6,975 nt of DNA from Parachlamydiaceae bacterium. Lineage in GTDB: Bacteria > Chlamydiota > Chlamydiia > Chlamydiales > Parachlamydiaceae. A model generated the notes under the pieces. The model saw nothing but the letters and a program-made list of their open reading frames with translations, was not told where the DNA came from and did not search any database. Positions 6,907 to 6,975 of the stretch are shown here, piece after piece (position 1 is the stretch's first letter; each line of letters opens with the position of its first letter). Both the position numbers and the translations under genes were made by a program. The stretch covers positions 1 through 6,975 of the forward strand of contig JAUXSJ010000051.1 of the NCBI GenBank assembly GCA_030679615.1, written 5' to 3'.

Positions 6907-6975
6907 GGTTAAAAGCTTTATGAACAATTGTCAATCAATTATAATGAAATATTTCTAAAAAAAAATGCTGTCTCT
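6907..6975. other. AT-rich tail without a recognisable gene
   Basis: This stretch after the tandem repeat has no supported coding region. It contains a perfect TATAAT at 6940-6945, but no good -35 box 16-18 bases upstream. An ATG at 6965 follows a run of nine A's without a Shine-Dalgarno. It may be the leader of a gene beyond the right edge, but this cannot be judged from the window. Confidence 0.4.

Noticed and set aside
6680..6934. Minus-strand open frame with Leu-Glu-Ser repeats
   Set aside because: It exists because the 9-bp repeat has no stops in that frame, and it lies over the 3' end of the well-supported HAD gene. No Shine-Dalgarno or recognisable domain.
6928..6956. Promoter in the right-hand tail (TTGTCA with TATTTC, or TATAAT alone)
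   Set aside because: TTGTCA at 6928 and TATAAT at 6940 are too close to form one promoter, and TTGTCA has only a poor -10 at the proper distance. The gene it would serve is outside the window.

Overview
The window is AT-rich and holds five protein genes, one of them cut by the left edge, packed with short gaps. I read it as a chromosomal segment from a Gram-negative bacterium. The best guess is a Chlamydiae-lineage organism of the environmental, amoeba-associated kind. The reasons are an LPS-sugar isomerase (kdsD/kpsF), an outer-membrane SlyB-type lipoprotein, a long Thermus/Rickettsia-type isocitrate dehydrogenase and an AT-rich housekeeping SMC with an unusual hinge. This taxonomic assignment is inference from protein style, not a database match.

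Layout: (1) 1-328, minus strand, the N-terminal third of a KdsD/KpsF arabinose-5-phosphate isomerase, with a good sigma70-like promoter at 358-386 pointing left. (2) 432-1871, plus strand, isocitrate dehydrogenase (icd) with a very strong Shine-Dalgarno. (3) 1881-2084, between the convergent icd and smc genes, two 89-bp REP-like hairpin elements in opposite orientation, which together form a large imperfect palindrome. (4) 2084-5623, minus strand, a full-length SMC chromosome-condensation ATPase whose stop codon shares one base with the edge of the second repeat element. (5) 5658-6152, minus strand, a SlyB-like glycine-zipper lipoprotein 34 bases upstream of smc, probably cotranscribed with it. 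(6) 6229-6846, plus strand, divergent from slyB, a HAD subfamily IB phosphatase (SerB-like). (7) 6853-6906, six perfect copies of a 9-bp tandem repeat just after the HAD stop codon, then about 70 bases of AT-rich sequence to the window end.

The genes do not form one pathway. They are envelope (kdsD, slyB), TCA cycle (icd), chromosome organisation (smc) and an unassigned phosphatase. I see no defence system, phage, CRISPR array, RNA gene or transposase gene. The most interesting structure is the repeat pair at 1881-2084. Its arms show compensatory changes, so each copy keeps its own hairpin paired. Each copy is also oriented so that read-through from its neighbouring gene gives the better-paired RNA hairpin.
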